Shown here: one piece after another, positions 54,116 through 62,947 of the stretch | How the letters are laid out: every line of letters starts with the position of its first letter | Position numbering within the stretch: position 1 is the stretch's first letter | Source: an uncultured Clostridia bacterium | GTDB lineage: Bacteria; Bacillota; Clostridia; UBA1381 | Assembly: GCA_934444735.1 (NCBI GenBank) | Contig: CAKSDE010000001.1 | Location: 186,001-250,000 of the forward strand | DNA: 64,000 bases | Direction: 5' to 3' | Notes under the pieces: generated by a model | What the model was told of the DNA's origin: nothing | Database searches by the model: none | What the model saw: the letters and a program-made list of their open reading frames with translations, nothing else | Translations under genes and position numbers: made by a program

Positions 54116-54186
54116 CTGTTCAAGTAGCTTAAAGAGTAAAAGCATCGCATTTTGTGGTTATGCGGGTGCAATCCCCGTCTTGACAG
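54116..54186 (+). ncRNA. tRNA-like element (degenerate His-GUG type)
   Basis: Acceptor-like arms CTGTTCAAG (54116-54124)/CTTGACAG (54179-54186) pair with one bulged T. TA then a D-arm GCTT/AAGC (54127-54143) follows. The anticodon arm CGCAT/ATGCG (54146-54164) has a 9-nt loop centred on GTG (54154-54156). The T-arm GCGGG-TGCAATC-CCCGT (54162-54178) is next. The variable loop is missing, and anticodon and T arms share GCG at 54162-54164, so they cannot both form fully. No CCA is encoded. It could be a decayed tRNA-His or a tRNA mimic with another role. Confidence 0.5.
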
Positions 54187-54222
54187 GAATATTTAAAAAA
54201 ATTCAAAGTGAGGGAATTTATC

Positions 54223-54492
54223 ATGTACGAAGACAAAACACTAATCTGTAAAGATTGCGGCAAGGAATTTATTTTTTCTGCCGGAGAACAGGAATTTTAT
54301 GCAGAGAAAGGATTCCAGAACGAGCCGATCCGTTGTAAGGATTGCCGTATTGCAAGAAAGAACAGTTCAAAACAAGCAAGAGAAATGTACGAAATAGTTT
54401 GTGCTGACTGCGGTAAAGTGGACAAGGTTCCGTTTATGCCGAGAAACGACAAGCCTGTATATTGCAGCGAATGTTTTGAAAACCACAGATAA
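54223..54492 (+). CDS. Small zinc-ribbon protein
   Basis: 89-aa protein with two treble-clef-like zinc sites: CKDCGKEF plus CKDCRIARK, and CADCGKVDKV plus CSECFENHR. The first matches the probable zinc-ribbon (zf-trcl) family common in clostridia; the second the CxxCx(n)CxxC cold-shock-like companion. The function is unknown; RNA or DNA binding is plausible. ATG 54223 follows GTGAGGG with an 8-nt gap; the in-frame GTG at 54208 lies in that ribosome site. Confidence 0.8.
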   Translation: MYEDKTLICKDCGKEFIFSAGEQEFYAEKGFQNEPIRCKDCRIARKNSSKQAREMYEIVCADCGKVDKVPFMPRNDKPVYCSECFENHR

Positions 54493-54573
54493 GTCCCTGA
54501 CTTTATCAGAACAAGTTATATTTTAACTTTAGGTTTACCAAAATACTGTTTGGATATTATTGCAGTAAGATTC

Positions 54574-54613
54574 ACAGCACCGTACAAAAAAATGTCAGTG
54601 CGGTTCTGTTTTT
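54574..54613 (+). terminator. Terminator after the zinc-ribbon gene
   Basis: Stem ACAGCACCG (54574-54582)/CGGTTCTGT (54601-54609) with one mismatch, then TTTTTC. Confidence 0.65.
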
Positions 54614-54622
54614 CTGTAACCT

Positions 54623-54670
54623 CCAAAAAGAAACAGACAAAGCGTTTTTGCTTTGTCTGTTTCTTTTTGG
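54623..54670. terminator. Strong bidirectional terminator
   Basis: 21-bp perfect stem (54623-54643/54650-54670), CCAAAAAG... outward, loop GTTTTT. Its arms end in runs of T on either strand, so it can end both the plus-strand zinc-ribbon transcript and the minus-strand operon. Confidence 0.85.
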
Positions 54671-54681
54671 ATTATGATAAC

Positions 54682-55512
54682 TCAGTTAATAAAATTCTCC
54701 AGATACCCTGCCATTTTACTGCACATATTCAGATACTCACGAAGTATCTCGGGGTGAATATAAGAAAGCTCCAACTCAAGATTTACAGGACCGGAGTAAT
54801 GGTGCTTTTTGAGTATCGGCATAACGCTTTCCCAGTTTATTTTACCTATGCCGGGGCAGATATGTAAATCGCACATTTTTGTGTTGTCGTGGACGTGAGT
54901 GATTTTTATCCTGTCGCCGAGCTTATCCAAAACCTGTGCCATATCATATTTCATTAGGTTTGAATGTCCGAAGTCCCAGCATATTGCTATAAGCTCGCTG
55001 TTAAGACTGTCAACCAATTCGATATGGTCATCTTCGTCGTAGGTGAAAAACCTGTATTGACTGCAATCGGGGAAAATCGTAAGATTTTCCACAGCAATCC
55101 CGACATTGAACTTTGAGGCGGTTTCCAAATATTTTTTCAGCTTTTCACGATTATCGTTCATGGCGCGTTTTCGGTCATATTCATAGTTTGTCGCACTCAT
55201 CGGATGGTATGCACCCCATTTTGCACCGAGAATTGCCATCGCTTCAAAGGCATTTTTTATTTCGGCTTCTTTTTCATCATCATACAGTTCGCTTGAATCA
55301 AATATATTATAATACGGCAGATGAACCTGCGAGCATATAAGCCTGTTTAAATCAAAAAGCTCCCGTACGGTTTCGATTGTGCCTTTAAAGGCATCTGTCG
55401 CCATGATTTGGTTGTTCAGACCTAAATCTATTCCGCTAAAACCGCTCTCTTTTAATATTTTTAAGAAATTTTCGTCAAGGGCATGGGCTATATCTAATGA
55501 TATGGATTTCAT
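54682..55512 (-). CDS. Sugar phosphate isomerase/epimerase family (TIM barrel)
   Basis: 276-aa xylose-isomerase-like TIM-barrel protein. Family features: the start MKSISLDIAHALDENFLKIL, QVHLPYY in strand 3, GAKWGAYHPMS, VGIAVENLTIF with the metal-binding Glu, ICWDFGHSNL, KITHVHDNTKMCDLHICPGI with Asp/His ligands, and PVNLELELSY at the end. Substrate unknown; such enzymes epimerise or isomerise free sugars or keto-acids, or act as endonuclease IV relatives. It is third in an operon after citrate synthase and an SGNH hydrolase, 16 nt from the latter, and has AAAGGGA before its ATG. Confidence 0.85.
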   Translation of the reverse strand: MKSISLDIAHALDENFLKILKESGFSGIDLGLNNQIMATDAFKGTIETVRELFDLNRLICSQVHLPYYNIFDSSELYDDEKEAEIKNAFEAMAILGAKWGAYHPMSATNYEYDRKRAMNDNREKLKKYLETASKFNVGIAVENLTIFPDCSQYRFFTYDEDDHIELVDSLNSELIAICWDFGHSNLMKYDMAQVLDKLGDRIKITHVHDNTKMCDLHICPGIGKINWESVMPILKKHHYSGPVNLELELSYIHPEILREYLNMCSKMAGYLENFIN

Positions 55513-55528
55513 AATATGTCCCTTTCTC

Positions 55529-56608
55529 TTATTTAAGGAGTTTTTCTATAACATTGCCGATAACTTCAGCCATGCAGTAAAAACCGAAATCGTTGGGGTG
55601 GCAATTATCGACGGTCATCATTTCCGGATCGTGAAGGTTTAATATATCGGCGCCGTCGATGAAGTATACGTTATTATCTCCCGATGCTTTGGCTTGATTA
55701 TATGTATCTTTTATGATCTGCACTCTTGCTTCACGTTCGGAAGGTTCTGTGCGGTTCGGACGTGTGAGCATAATTATCGGAAGATCCGGGTGCTTTGCAC
55801 GAATTTTATCAAACATCGGCTTGTGAGTTTTTTGTAAGTGCTCAACAGTCGGTGCGTTATGGTCATAATCATATACAAATATAGACATATTGAGGTTTGA
55901 TATGTACTCGGCTATGGCATCTTCGGCGCGTGCATTGCCCGAAAAACCGAGATTTATGTAATCGGTATCGAATCTTCTTGAAATGATTGCTTCGTAGCTG
56001 TTACCGGGGCGGCTTGCCGCTGCACCTTGTGTGATTGATGAGCCATAGAATACTATCGGCTTTTTATGCGTATATTTCGCACTGGACTCGATTTTTGCAT
56101 CCTCCTGCAAGCCTATTGAGAGATCTGAAACGTCGCTGTAGAGCGGGAAATTGATTTGAATTTCGCGCATTTTTCTGTCGGGAAATTCAACAATACCCTC
56201 ATATGTATTACTTGTTTCGACTGTTGCACGGTATTTATCTTTATAGACAACAGGAGGTGCGATTATACCTACAAATTTTCCGTCGGCATAGATGTCAAAA
56301 CCGGTACTGCCTGCAAGCGGCATGATAACCATATTTGCAGCAGACGGAATGGTCGGTTTTAATGCGATATACTGTGAGTCGGTTTTGAAACGTACCCGTA
56401 TTCCCGCTGTGTTGGTGTGGAGAAAATGCGCACCGTCGCTCATGTTTTTTGCAACCTCTTCGGGTACACGTCTGAAAAGTGTATCCGACTCGGGTGCGTA
56501 ACTGCCATATATTGTAAAGCGCTTATCACGCACGGGATATGCTTTTAAATCATCTTTATTTACGGTTTTCATTTCAAGATTTTTATCGATATCTGCAATG
56601 GTTTTCAT
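55529..56608 (-). CDS. SGNH/GDSL hydrolase
   Basis: 359-aa two-domain esterase-like protein without a signal peptide. The N-terminal about 165 residues are the beta-sandwich often found before SGNH domains in carbohydrate esterases. The catalytic part shows block I IVFYGSSITQGAA (nucleophile Ser near 194), block III GFSGNAR (Asn), and block V DNCHPNDFGF with the Asp/His pair. Probable substrate is an acylated sugar. It begins 2 nt after citrate synthase, whose last codons contain the GGAGG ribosome site, so they are coupled. Confidence 0.82.
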   Translation of the reverse strand: MKTIADIDKNLEMKTVNKDDLKAYPVRDKRFTIYGSYAPESDTLFRRVPEEVAKNMSDGAHFLHTNTAGIRVRFKTDSQYIALKPTIPSAANMVIMPLAGSTGFDIYADGKFVGIIAPPVVYKDKYRATVETSNTYEGIVEFPDRKMREIQINFPLYSDVSDLSIGLQEDAKIESSAKYTHKKPIVFYGSSITQGAAASRPGNSYEAIISRRFDTDYINLGFSGNARAEDAIAEYISNLNMSIFVYDYDHNAPTVEHLQKTHKPMFDKIRAKHPDLPIIMLTRPNRTEPSEREARVQIIKDTYNQAKASGDNNVYFIDGADILNLHDPEMMTVDNCHPNDFGFYCMAEVIGNVIEKLLK

Positions 56609-56610
56609 AA

Positions 56611-57966
56611 TTACCGTTCCTCCATTGACTTATATGGTGTATGTTTTGCAACGTTTTTAAATGCAGGACGAATAATTTTTCCGGCATTTATTATATCTTC
56701 TATGCGGTGTGCGCTCCAGCCGGCAATTCTTGAGATTGCAAAAATTGGGGTGTATAGCTCAATCGGAAGCCCGAGCATATGATATATAAAACCGCTGTAG
56801 AAGTCCACGTTTGCGCTTATCGCACGCGAACGCTTGCCGGAGAGCAACTCCGGAGAAATCTTCTCTATAAGCTCATAAAGTGCCAGCTCTTCGGTTTGGT
56901 GCTTTTCTTCCGCCAAAGGCTTAACCATTTTTTTGAGTATTTCTGTTCTTGGATCGGACAGAGTATAAACCGCGTGTCCCATACCGTATATAAGACCGCT
57001 GTGATCAAATGCGTCTTTATTGAGAATTTTTTTGAGGTATGCTCTTACCTCGTCCTCATCACGCCAATCCTTTACGTTTTCTTTTATGTTTTCGAGCATA
57101 AGACATACTTTTTTGTTTGCACCGCCGTGTCGGGGGCCTTTGAGAGATCCCAAAGATGCGGCGATTGTCGAATATGTGTCTGTGCCCGAGGATGATACTA
57201 CATGCGTTGTAAAGGTGGAGTTGTTTCCGCCGCCATGCTCTGCGTGTACAACGAGCGCCAAATCCAGGATTTTTGCCTCAAGGGGGGTATATTGCTTGTT
57301 GGAACGCAGGGTATACAGTATCGTTTCGGCAGTCGAAAGCTCGGCAGGCGGGGTGTGAATGAACAGACTGTGCCCATGCAGATAGTGGTTGCACGCCTGA
57401 TAACCGTAAACCGAGAGCAAAGGAAACATTGCTATCAATTGCAGACACTGGCGAAGTACGTTTGCGACAGATGTGTCATCGGGGTTTTCGTCATATGCGT
57501 AAAGAGTAAGAACACTCCTGGAAAGTGTGTTCATCATGTCCTGTGACGGAGCTTTCATGATAATATCGCGTACAAAGCTTGTCGGGAGCGAACGGTATTC
57601 TGCGAGAAGATGCCGGAAATTCTTGAGTTGTTCTTCAGAGGGGAGCTGACCGAAAATGAGAAGATAAACCACCTCTTCAAATCCAAAACGGTTGTCATGC
57701 AGAAAACCCTCAACAATTTTTTCGATATCAACGCCTCTGTAGTAAAGTTTTCCTTCACACGGCACCATTTCATCGTCATCTATAGTATAGGCCTTTACTT
57801 CGCCGATTTCGGTAAGTCCTGTCAATACACCCTTGCCGTGGCGGTCGCGCAGACCTCTTTTTACATCGTATTTGGAATAAAGCTCGGGATCTATGCGGCT
57901 GTTTTCAAGGCATAAATCACTCAAATTTTTGATTTCATCTGTTATTGCTGAAAAATTTTCTATCAT
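56611..57966 (-). CDS. Citrate synthase
   Basis: 451-aa enzyme condensing acetyl-CoA and oxaloacetate. The catalytic regions are present: VVHAEHGGGNNSTFTTHV (first His), LKGPRHGGANKKV (second His), GMGHAVYTLSDPRTEIL, and SANVDFYSGFIYHMLGLP with the Asp. An N-terminal extension of about 45 residues relative to the short type II enzyme is normal for this clostridial group. It is the first gene of a three-gene operon with an SGNH hydrolase and a sugar isomerase, an odd partnership. No aconitase or isocitrate dehydrogenase gene is in the window. AAGGAAG precedes the ATG. Confidence 0.93.
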   Translation of the reverse strand: MIENFSAITDEIKNLSDLCLENSRIDPELYSKYDVKRGLRDRHGKGVLTGLTEIGEVKAYTIDDDEMVPCEGKLYYRGVDIEKIVEGFLHDNRFGFEEVVYLLIFGQLPSEEQLKNFRHLLAEYRSLPTSFVRDIIMKAPSQDMMNTLSRSVLTLYAYDENPDDTSVANVLRQCLQLIAMFPLLSVYGYQACNHYLHGHSLFIHTPPAELSTAETILYTLRSNKQYTPLEAKILDLALVVHAEHGGGNNSTFTTHVVSSSGTDTYSTIAASLGSLKGPRHGGANKKVCLMLENIKENVKDWRDEDEVRAYLKKILNKDAFDHSGLIYGMGHAVYTLSDPRTEILKKMVKPLAEEKHQTEELALYELIEKISPELLSGKRSRAISANVDFYSGFIYHMLGLPIELYTPIFAISRIAGWSAHRIEDIINAGKIIRPAFKNVAKHTPYKSMEER

Positions 57967-58000
57967 TTTTTCTGCACTTCCTTTCCAAAATATACTTATA

Positions 58001-58029
58001 ATTATACCATTAATTGTTTAAATATACAA
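58001..58029 (-). promoter_or_regulatory. Promoter of the citrate synthase operon
   Basis: On the minus strand TTGTAT (58029-58024), 17 bp, TATAAT (58006-58001). Confidence 0.7.
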
Positions 58030-58047
58030 GCAAAATAATTGTTAAAA

Positions 58048-59037
58048 TTATCGGGAGTATATAGATTTTTTTATTGAAAATGACAGGTTCAATCCTAAAA
58101 TATGCAAATTAACATATCGCTTTAGCATTATTTTTGCCTTGACAAGCTGTTCTAATGCGATTATGCAGCAAATATCGGGGAGTCTTGATGCAAGATTTGA
58201 AAGCTTGTCATTCAAATCTGCGTTTACGATAAATGACGGTGCGTCATTTTGAACAAGCATAATATCTCGCAGAAAGCTTTGCCATAAATCAAAGATAAGC
58301 TCGGCGCGGTCTTTGTTGTTTTCAAGAAATTCCGTCACGGTATACGCGGATATTTTATGCTTTGACAAAAGCGGCACAATCATCTTAAAGGCTTCCTGCC
58401 TGAGCGGCTCAAAGTCGGGATCGTTTATAATATCATCGGCGCGCTTTGGAATCCCTTGCGAGAATCGCACGAGAAAGTCCATGTTTTCTGTGGTGTCGGG
58501 GTATTTTTTTGTGATATATCCGCGCATTTTTTCTTCGTCGAGCGGAGTAAAGCGCACACATGAGCAGCGTGAAACGACAGTCGGCAGCAAAAGCGCCGAG
58601 GAGGGTACAATGATAATAAAAATCGCGTATTCGGGCGGCTCTTCGAGTATCTTTAACATTGCGTTTTGCGCCTCATTGGTGAGTGCTGCACCGTCCTCGA
58701 TTATATATACCTTGTTTTCCGACTCAAATGGGCGGATATATACATCGGTTGAAAGCTCGCGTATTACTTCCACACCGATGCTTTTTTTGTCACCGGTGTT
58801 TATAAAGGAAATATCGGGATTTGTGCCGGAATAGGAAAGGCTGCACACTGGACAGCTGCCGCACGGGGCGATAGATTTATTCCGACAGGTGAGCGCAGCG
58901 GCAAAAAGCTTTGCCGACTCCAAAATGTTTATCCCCTCCGGCCCCTCAAAGATATATGCCTGATGAACCGAGCCGTCATGCACGTTATTAATAAGTTCAA
59001 GCATGAGTTCGTCGTGGAATGTGTCGTAACGGTACAT
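58048..59037 (-). CDS. holB: DNA polymerase III delta' subunit
   Basis: 329-aa clamp-loader subunit. AAA+ features: HQAYIFEGPEGINILESAKL, where the Walker A Lys is lost as is usual for delta'; zinc-binding CRNKSIAPCGSCPVC; the Walker B region KVYIIEDGAALTNEAQNAML; and sensor 1 VVSRCSCVRF. The C-terminal helical collar domain completes the length. The ATG follows AAGGAG. It lies between rodA and the citrate synthase operon; the usual neighbours tmk and yaaT are not here, so it looks relocated. Confidence 0.9.
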   Translation of the reverse strand: MYRYDTFHDELMLELINNVHDGSVHQAYIFEGPEGINILESAKLFAAALTCRNKSIAPCGSCPVCSLSYSGTNPDISFINTGDKKSIGVEVIRELSTDVYIRPFESENKVYIIEDGAALTNEAQNAMLKILEEPPEYAIFIIIVPSSALLLPTVVSRCSCVRFTPLDEEKMRGYITKKYPDTTENMDFLVRFSQGIPKRADDIINDPDFEPLRQEAFKMIVPLLSKHKISAYTVTEFLENNKDRAELIFDLWQSFLRDIMLVQNDAPSFIVNADLNDKLSNLASRLPDICCIIALEQLVKAKIMLKRYVNLHILGLNLSFSIKKSIYSR

Positions 59038-59084
59038 AAAAATCTCCTTTCCGTTTACTTTTTAGCCATCGTTCTTATGGGGGT

Positions 59085-59106
59085 ATCAGGGGTGTCAACC
59101 CCTGAT
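59085..59106. other. Hairpin in the rodA-holB gap
   Basis: Perfect 9-bp stem ATCAGGGGT (59085-59093)/ACCCCTGAT (59098-59106), loop GTCA. No T run on the minus strand, so the terminator role is doubtful. Confidence 0.55.
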
Positions 59107-59126
59107 TTATTTCTACCTAAGAATTT

Positions 59127-59154
59127 TAATTGAAAAACATTAGTTTTTCAATTA
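59127..59154. repeat. Short palindromic repeat, copy 1
   Basis: 12-bp perfect palindrome TAATTGAAAAAC/GTTTTTCAATTA around ATTA; 30 bp match the copy at 61973 with two differences. Confidence 0.65.
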
Positions 59155-59160
59155 CCCGAT

Positions 59161-60258
59161 TTACTTTTTGCTCCTGTATGCTACACTCATCACCAACCCG
59201 ACGGCTATCATATAAGAAAGGAGCGATGTTCCGCCGTAGCTGATAAAGGGAAGAGGAATACCTGTTACAGGTGTAAGGCCTATGCACATACCGCAATTTT
59301 CAAGAGTGTGGAATATAAACATCGCACTGACACCGACCGCAATGTATTTACCGAATGGCGAATTTGAATTTTTGGCGGTTTTTATGCACCTTAATATGAG
59401 CAGGGTAAGCATCAGTATGATGATTCCGGCACCTATAAGACCGAATTCCTCGCATATTACACTGAAGATAAAATCGGTATGTTTTGCCGGCAGAAATTCC
59501 AGCTGAGTTTGTGAACCTTTTAAGAAACCGCAGCCGAAAAGCCTTCCCGAGCCGACCGCGATTTTCGACTGTATTACGTTATAGCCGCGGTAGAGCGGAT
59601 CGGATTCGGGATTGAAAAATACGCGTATTCTTGCCTTTTGAAACTCGTTTAAACAGCTGTAAATAACGGGCAGAGAGGCTATGCCGAGTACGCCTGCCGG
59701 AATTATATATTTGTAGGAAAGACCTGCCGTAAAAATCATTACCAAGAATATGAATATAAAGACCATGGCACTTCCGGCATCGGGCTGCAAGAGTATAAGA
59801 CCTATGGGGACTGCGGCATGGAGTATGAGCTTTAAAAGCGTAAGCGGCTTGTTTACCGTGTCGCGGACCAGTGTCAGGTGGTAGGAAAATGTCAGTATGA
59901 ATGCCACTTTTGCGATTTCTGTCGGCTGTATTCCGAACGAGCCGATACGAATCCAGCTCTTAGCTCCCCAATCTCCGCTTCCTTTACCTATAAACAGAAC
60001 GAGGATCAGCAAAAATACCGCAACACCGCCGATATATTTGACCATGCCCTCGTATTGTTCGTAATCAAAAAAAGTAAGCGCGATCATGAGCGCGAGCCCG
60101 AGCAAAAAAGACACACCCTGAGTGATTACGTTTGAGAGTGAGCCGTATGAATATGTTGCGGAATATATCGCAAGCAGTCCGCACAAAGAAAGCAGACATA
60201 CGAGTATAAGCGTTATTTTATCAAAGTTTTTTATCCTGCCGTTATATGGATTATGCAT
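59161..60258 (-). CDS. rodA: Rod-shape protein RodA (SEDS glycosyltransferase)
   Basis: 365-aa polytopic SEDS-family peptidoglycan polymerase for wall elongation. It begins MHNPYNGRIKNFDKITLILV at ATG 60258 with GAGGAGA upstream; a longer in-frame start at 60279 includes that ribosome site. About ten membrane segments. Conserved parts: WIRIGSFGIQPTEIAK in the extracellular loop/TM region, LLQPDAGSAMVFI with the key Asp, and the terminal FISYGGTSLLSYMIAVGLVM. RodA is preferred over FtsW because of overall length and QPTE context; an FtsW or SpoVE role cannot be excluded. Own promoter at 60313. Confidence 0.88.
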   Translation of the reverse strand: MHNPYNGRIKNFDKITLILVCLLSLCGLLAIYSATYSYGSLSNVITQGVSFLLGLALMIALTFFDYEQYEGMVKYIGGVAVFLLILVLFIGKGSGDWGAKSWIRIGSFGIQPTEIAKVAFILTFSYHLTLVRDTVNKPLTLLKLILHAAVPIGLILLQPDAGSAMVFIFIFLVMIFTAGLSYKYIIPAGVLGIASLPVIYSCLNEFQKARIRVFFNPESDPLYRGYNVIQSKIAVGSGRLFGCGFLKGSQTQLEFLPAKHTDFIFSVICEEFGLIGAGIIILMLTLLILRCIKTAKNSNSPFGKYIAVGVSAMFIFHTLENCGMCIGLTPVTGIPLPFISYGGTSLLSYMIAVGLVMSVAYRSKK

Positions 60259-60312
60259 TAAAAAATCTCCTCTTTGCATGTAATGTTTTTAAGTTACCTA
60301 TGTATAAAGATT

Positions 60313-60341
60313 ATTATACTATTATTTCCCAAAATTTTCAA
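60313..60341 (-). promoter_or_regulatory. Promoter of rodA
   Basis: On the minus strand TTGAAA (60341-60336), 17 bp, TATAAT (60318-60313). Confidence 0.7.
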
Positions 60342-60391
60342 TAGATTTATAAAATAAAAAACACGAAAAAAATATTTTGCATAAATTTTAC

Positions 60392-60420
60392 TTGAAATCG
60401 GGAAATGTGTGTGATATAAT
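60392..60420 (+). promoter_or_regulatory. Promoter of pyk
   Basis: TTGAAA (60392-60397), 17 bp, TATAAT (60415-60420). Confidence 0.75.
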
Positions 60421-60485
60421 ATTTTTATAATGGGGGAGAATTTTTAAATTGTCACCATGCAATTTTCCGAAAAGGGATGAATAGA

Positions 60486-61904
60486 ATGAGAAAAACAAAG
60501 ATTATATGCACTTTGGGACCTGCAAGCACCGATGAGGCAACGATTGAGGCAATGCTTAAAAACGGCATGAATGTTGCAAGACTGAATTTTTCGCACGGCT
60601 CGCATGAGAATCATAAAAAGACGATAGAAATGTTCAGAAAGGTCAGAGATAAGCTTGGTCTGCCGGCGGCGGTTATGCTCGACACCAAAGGCCCCGAGAT
60701 ACGTATACGCGATATTGAAAACGGGGAAACAGAGCTTATTACCGGTGAGAGGGTTACGCTTACAACAAGGGATGTTTTGGGTACAAGCGAGCTGATATCG
60801 GTAACATATGAGGATTTGCCGTCTCAGCTGGAGCGCGGAAACAGGATACTGGTAGATGACGGAAAGATAATGCTTACCGTTCTGGAATGCAGCGATACCG
60901 ATATAATTTGTTCGATCGATGACGGCGGAATCCTGCGCAGCAAAAAAGGAATAAATGTTCCCTATATTCATTTGAATATGCCGTATATAAGCAAGCGTGA
61001 CGAGAGCGATATACGCTTCGGAATCGAAAATGACGTTGATTTTATTGCCGCGTCGTTTGTCAGATGCAAGGAGGACGTTATCGAGCTGCGCAATTTTGTG
61101 AATTACTACGGCGGTCACGACATTAAGATAATTTCAAAGATTGAAAATAATGAGGGCGTCGAAAACTTTGACGAGATTTTAAAGTATTCGGACGGAATTA
61201 TGGTCGCAAGAGGCGATATGGGCGTGGAGGTAGACTATGAGCGTCTGCCGGGTATACAGAAGAAGTTTATTAAAAAGTGCTACAGCGAAGGGAAAATCGT
61301 AATCACGGCGACGCAGATGCTCGAATCGATGATTACAAACGCAACGCCGACGCGTGCCGAAATAACCGATGTTGCAAATGCGGTGTTTGACGGAACATCG
61401 GCATTGATGCTCTCGGGTGAAACGGCAATGGGTGCGCACCCGGCAAGAGTGGTTTCGGTTATGGCGAAGATTGCACAGCAAGCGGAGCTTGATTCTTTTG
61501 AAATGAATAATTTCAGCACGGTGAAATATTCAAATGATATTAAAAATATAACGAATGCGATATGCGATGCGGCGGCAACCACTGCGAACGATATAAAGGC
61601 AAAGGCGATTATAGCGGTAACAAAATCGGGACAGACGGCAAGGCTTATGTCCAAATTCAGACCGAGCGAGATTATAGTGGGTGCGACTCCCGAGATAAAG
61701 ACTTATCATCAGCTTTCGATGTCATGGGGCGTTTTCCCTGTGCTGGCGCTTAATCAGGACAGTGCCGACAGTCTGTTTATACATTCGGTTGACTGCGCTA
61801 AGAAAAATGGATATGTAAACGAAGGCGACAGTGTTGTAATTACGGCAGGTGTGCCGATCAATATTGCAGGCACAACCAATATATTAAAGGTACAGATTGT
61901 ATAA
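60486..61904 (+). CDS. pyk: Pyruvate kinase
   Basis: 472-aa glycolytic enzyme converting PEP and ADP to pyruvate and ATP. Motifs: RKTKIICTLGPAS at the start, ARLNFSHGSHENHKK, MLDTKGPEIR, ISKIENNEGVENFDEIL with the catalytic Lys/Glu, VARGDMGVEV and TATQMLESMITN, MLSGETAMGAHP. ATG 60486 is chosen because AAGGGA is 9 nt upstream and the protein then starts like homologues; ATG 60477 abuts that site. The C-terminal PEP-synthase-like extra domain of Bacillus pyruvate kinase is absent. With PEP carboxykinase at 226 it forms the PEP node. Confidence 0.96.
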   Translation: MRKTKIICTLGPASTDEATIEAMLKNGMNVARLNFSHGSHENHKKTIEMFRKVRDKLGLPAAVMLDTKGPEIRIRDIENGETELITGERVTLTTRDVLGTSELISVTYEDLPSQLERGNRILVDDGKIMLTVLECSDTDIICSIDDGGILRSKKGINVPYIHLNMPYISKRDESDIRFGIENDVDFIAASFVRCKEDVIELRNFVNYYGGHDIKIISKIENNEGVENFDEILKYSDGIMVARGDMGVEVDYERLPGIQKKFIKKCYSEGKIVITATQMLESMITNATPTRAEITDVANAVFDGTSALMLSGETAMGAHPARVVSVMAKIAQQAELDSFEMNNFSTVKYSNDIKNITNAICDAAATTANDIKAKAIIAVTKSGQTARLMSKFRPSEIIVGATPEIKTYHQLSMSWGVFPVLALNQDSADSLFIHSVDCAKKNGYVNEGDSVVITAGVPINIAGTTNILKVQIV

Positions 61905-61972
61905 GTGAGAAACATTAAAAGTGTAAAACGGCGGAGGATAAAAGTGGAATTTATTTATTAAAATTATTTAGC

Positions 61973-62000
61973 TAATTGAAAAACGTTAGTTTTACAATTA
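61973..62000. repeat. Short palindromic repeat, copy 2
   Basis: TAATTGAAAAAC/GTTTTACAATTA around GTTA with one mismatch; near-identical to the repeat at 59127-59154. It lies 34 nt before yitT-like gene and after pyk, where no other terminator is obvious. Confidence 0.6.
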
Positions 62001-62033
62001 CCTAATTAAAATTATTTTTCGGGAGGCGATGCT

Positions 62034-62930
62034 ATGAAAGATTTTTGGAAAAAATCGGTTGATGAAATAAGAGAAAATGTGAAATTTACGAATTTTCTTT
62101 GGCTTACTTTGGCAGGACTCATAAATGCATTCGGAGTTACGGTGTTTATTGCGCCCGTAATGCTTTATGACAGCGGAATTTCGGGAACATCAATCCTTCT
62201 TTCGCAGATTACTCCCGAATATCTTTCACTTTCGCTGTTTCTGCTGATTTTAAATATTCCGCTTTTCCTGTTCGGACTGAAAAAACAGGGCGCGGCATTT
62301 ACCGTTTACGCAAGCTTTACCGTCATAGTATATTCTCTGGGCGCGTGGCTCATTACAGATGTACTGCCGATAGATGTAAGCATTGCGTCGCCTTTGGCAG
62401 GAGATGATTTGCTTTTGTGTGCACTTTTCGGCGGTGTGCTGTCGGGTATAGGTAGCGGTATGGCGATAAGATACGGCGGTGCAATGGACGGAATCGAGGT
62501 TCTGGCGGTGATTTTCGCAAAAAGAATAGGCATTACGGTTGGAACGTTTGTGATGGTGTATAATATCTTGCTGTATGTTATTGCAGGCATTTTGCTGGAC
62601 AGCTGGATTTTGCCGCTCTATTCGATTGTTACATACGGCGCGGCGCTAAAAACCATCGACTTTATTGTAGAGGGCTTGGACAGATCAAAAGCGGCTATGA
62701 TAATCACAGAACAGCCGAACGAGATGTGCCAAAAGCTTTCCGATGAGTTTGAGTGCGGAATTACAACCTTCGGCGCAAAAGGTTTTTATTCCGATTCTGA
62801 AAAGACGGTTATATATATTATAGTAAACAGATTTCAGATAGGCAAAATGAAACGTATTGTGCATGAATTTGATCCTTTGGCGTATGTTACGATAACCGAA
62901 GTGGCAGATGTGTTCAGTGCAAATAAGTAA
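62034..62930 (+). CDS. YitT family membrane protein
   Basis: 298-aa protein with five or six membrane segments (residues about 20-205; e.g. FLWLTLAGLINAFGVTVFIA, FGGVLSGIGSGMAIRYGGAM) followed by a soluble C-terminal DUF2179 domain (about 210-295; ITTFGAKGFYSDSEKTVIYI and EFDPLAYVTITEVADVFS). Architecture and length match the YitT family common in Firmicutes. Function not established; an uptake or export role is suspected. GGGAGG lies 8 nt before the ATG. Confidence 0.88.
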   Translation: MKDFWKKSVDEIRENVKFTNFLWLTLAGLINAFGVTVFIAPVMLYDSGISGTSILLSQITPEYLSLSLFLLILNIPLFLFGLKKQGAAFTVYASFTVIVYSLGAWLITDVLPIDVSIASPLAGDDLLLCALFGGVLSGIGSGMAIRYGGAMDGIEVLAVIFAKRIGITVGTFVMVYNILLYVIAGILLDSWILPLYSIVTYGAALKTIDFIVEGLDRSKAAMIITEQPNEMCQKLSDEFECGITTFGAKGFYSDSEKTVIYIIVNRFQIGKMKRIVHEFDPLAYVTITEVADVFSANK

Positions 62931-62947
62931 AAAAGTTCGTTATGGTT

